A stretch of 64,000 nucleotides of DNA from Lentimonas sp. CC4 (GTDB lineage Bacteria > Verrucomicrobiota > Verrucomicrobiia > Opitutales > Coraliomargaritaceae): contig NZ_CACVBO010000001.1 of NCBI RefSeq assembly GCF_902728235.1, forward strand, positions 186,001 through 250,000, given 5' to 3'. Position numbers and translations under genes: made by a program. The notes under the pieces are model-generated. The model worked only from the letters and a program-made list of their open reading frames with translations, did no database searches and had not been told where the DNA came from. This document shows positions 62,650-64,000 of this stretch, in pieces. The first letter of the stretch is position 1. Each line of letters starts with the position of its first letter.

Positions 62650-63999
62650 TTAATTGTGACTACCGAAATGCAGTTTGACTGATCGAGTGCCGACCATGCC
62701 ATTGGAATCCTTTGCGATCAGATCAAACTGAACCGTGTCCTCTAACCGTGCGGTCGGGACACCACCGAGCACCCAACGTTCTGAATTCGCGGGGTCTTGG
62801 CGGATCATCAACCATTCGGGAGCATCCGCAGAGGCTGTGATCGCAGTGATCGGGTCACCTTCAGGATCCCAGAGATCTTTGCCTACTAGCAACTCATGCT
62901 GATATTGACGGCCTGCTATTGCATCAGGCAGCACGGTATAGGCTCTCGCCCAATTTGGGGTGCCGGGCGATTCATGCACCGCTAAATAATCGTCGAGCGC
63001 TTTTAACAACTCGTATGACCACCCTCGAAGCGTCCAATTCCTATTGTATTTCGAGTTGGCCGAGCCATCCCAAGTCATGATGCCTCCTGCCTGCATGGCT
63101 TCTAAATTCCATTGCAAGAAGTCTTCGGTTTCCCAAGCCAACTTTCCGCCAGACTTCCAGCCAGTCGTCGCCAACTTTGAGTGCAGATTGCCAACAATCA
63201 GGTCATCCCACTCCCATTGACCACCGGCAAAGACGTAGCCATTGGTCTCAGTCATCTTCTGCACATGTTTATAGTTTCTGCCGAATTGCCCGCCCTTCTT
63301 ATCGCCATGACTATTATTGCCACCAAAGCCATGCCCGAAGGTGAAGTCATCGTAATGCGTCGGAGTCGCAAAAGGATAGCTCTTAGACTTCACGGTGCTT
63401 CGTCCATTATTGAACGCGATCGCGATCTCAGGATTGCCCGCATGCACCGCCTTCGCAAAGGCTTGATAGATCCGTTGCTCTTCAACCACACCGCTACCCG
63501 GATTATCACCTGCTTGGTTGATGTCCGTTGCTGAATCAAAAATCCAGGCATCAATGAGATCACCGTAACGCAGCGCATAATCCTTCAGCACAATCTCCGT
63601 ATAGCAGAACATGTATTTACGATTTGGGAACTTTTCCGACGCATCCACATACTGCTGCTTCTTTCGATCCCAAACCCCGGTATGGAACGGCTGGCTATTT
63701 ACAAAGGCCACGACCTTTGGGTTTGTATCGCAAAAGTCCTTCCAACGCTGAGCAATGACCTCCCACTCCTTGCTGTTACTGCCATTAAAATTCTCACAAT
63801 TCGCATACGCCTTCACTTTAAACCCAGCAGCCTTGATCGCTAACATCTTCTCTCGAATCGGGTCGTTTTCAGGCTCAGGTTTGGTTAGATCGCCCCAGCG
63901 TGGCACACAGAGATTGATCGGCTTACCTTTCTCATCGAGATCACCTCCCCATAGATATTCGAGTATCCGATGAGGCGCCCAGTGTGAGGCCGACAGCAC
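62650..63999 (-). CDS. Secreted-type carbohydrate-active protein with C-terminal Ig-like domain, cut by the window edge
   Basis: 449 residues are visible; the N-terminus is outside the window (the apparent GTG at 63999 is accidental). The first 330 residues look like a TIM-barrel glycoside hydrolase or related: KVKAYANCENFNGSNSKEWE, YGDLIDAWIFDSATDINQAG, ALNWNLEAMQAGG-like LQWNLEAMQAGGIMTWDGSA. From about residue 350 it has a cadherin/Ig-like putative carbohydrate-protein module (WDPEGDPITAITASADAPEW, FDLIAKDSNGMVGTRSVKLH). No family number can be assigned. The upstream end may add a signal peptide. Confidence 0.6.
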   Translation of the reverse strand: MLSASHWAPHRILEYLWGGDLDEKGKPINLCVPRWGDLTKPEPENDPIREKMLAIKAAGFKVKAYANCENFNGSNSKEWEVIAQRWKDFCDTNPKVVAFVNSQPFHTGVWDRKKQQYVDASEKFPNRKYMFCYTEIVLKDYALRYGDLIDAWIFDSATDINQAGDNPGSGVVEEQRIYQAFAKAVHAGNPEIAIAFNNGRSTVKSKSYPFATPTHYDDFTFGHGFGGNNSHGDKKGGQFGRNYKHVQKMTETNGYVFAGGQWEWDDLIVGNLHSKLATTGWKSGGKLAWETEDFLQWNLEAMQAGGIMTWDGSANSKYNRNWTLRGWSYELLKALDDYLAVHESPGTPNWARAYTVLPDAIAGRQYQHELLVGKDLWDPEGDPITAITASADAPEWLMIRQDPANSERWVLGGVPTARLEDTVQFDLIAKDSNGMVGTRSVKLHFGSHN

Positions 64000-64000
64000 C

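Overview
The window looks like chromosomal DNA of a Gram-negative, probably marine bacterium of the Verrucomicrobiota (Opitutae / Coraliomargarita-like). This is an inference from gene content. It rests on the rpmF-plsX-fabH block, LpxK and LptE (outer membrane), an H-X9-DG pseudopilin, an SHD1-like protein, an L-fucose-type permease, a large carbohydrate-active protein at the right edge, and very repeat-rich intergenic DNA. No rRNA, tRNA, CRISPR array or intact transposase was seen.

Layout. 1-17,200 is mostly housekeeping: an AI-2E-type permease, RNase PH, an EF-hand protein, a fucose-type permease, a TonB-like/vWA-like protein, RibB with a degenerate RibA half, ElbB, L32, PlsX, FabH, BamD-like and LptE-like envelope proteins, HisI, transketolase and a pseudopilin. 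17,900-29,900 is an accessory nitrogen-fixation block: Nif11 plus a NifO/ArsC-like protein, a MORN-like protein with a cysteine-rich tail, molybdate transporter modABC, the nitrogenase-inactivating and -reactivating pair draT-draG, and a flavodoxin next to pyruvate:flavodoxin oxidoreductase (nifJ). 29,900-35,100 is repeat-rich, with a porin, fragments of a toxin and of an HTH regulator, and a large lipoprotein containing an internal duplication. 35,193-48,722 is the nif core: nifH-D-K, then nifE-N-B, a ferritin-like protein, a [2Fe-2S] ferredoxin, nifV, nifA, a PPOX-fold protein and a YecH-like protein. 49,000-64,000 returns to general genes: DyP peroxidase, M42-type peptidase, a beta-hydroxyacid dehydrogenase, a second AI-2E permease, an adenylate-kinase-like protein, LpxK, topoisomerase III, SerC, an MscS channel and a partial carbohydrate-active protein.

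How it fits together. NifJ and the flavodoxin can supply electrons from pyruvate, ModABC supplies molybdate, NifV homocitrate, NifB/E/N build the cofactor, and NifHDK fixes N2. NifA with sigma-54 is the likely transcriptional switch: five GG-N10-G[CAT] promoter-like sites lie before the Nif11, draT, flavodoxin, nifH and nifE genes. NifD is the long Mo-type form with an insertion near residues 385-450. The nifI1/nifI2 genes that usually lie between nifH and nifD in such clusters are absent, and DraT/DraG is present instead. The intergenic DNA carries two REP-like hairpin families (one with a GTAG head, one with a GGGAG head), a three-unit tandem array of the first family next to nifK, and several families of short word-like degenerate repeats, some arranged as inverted arms.
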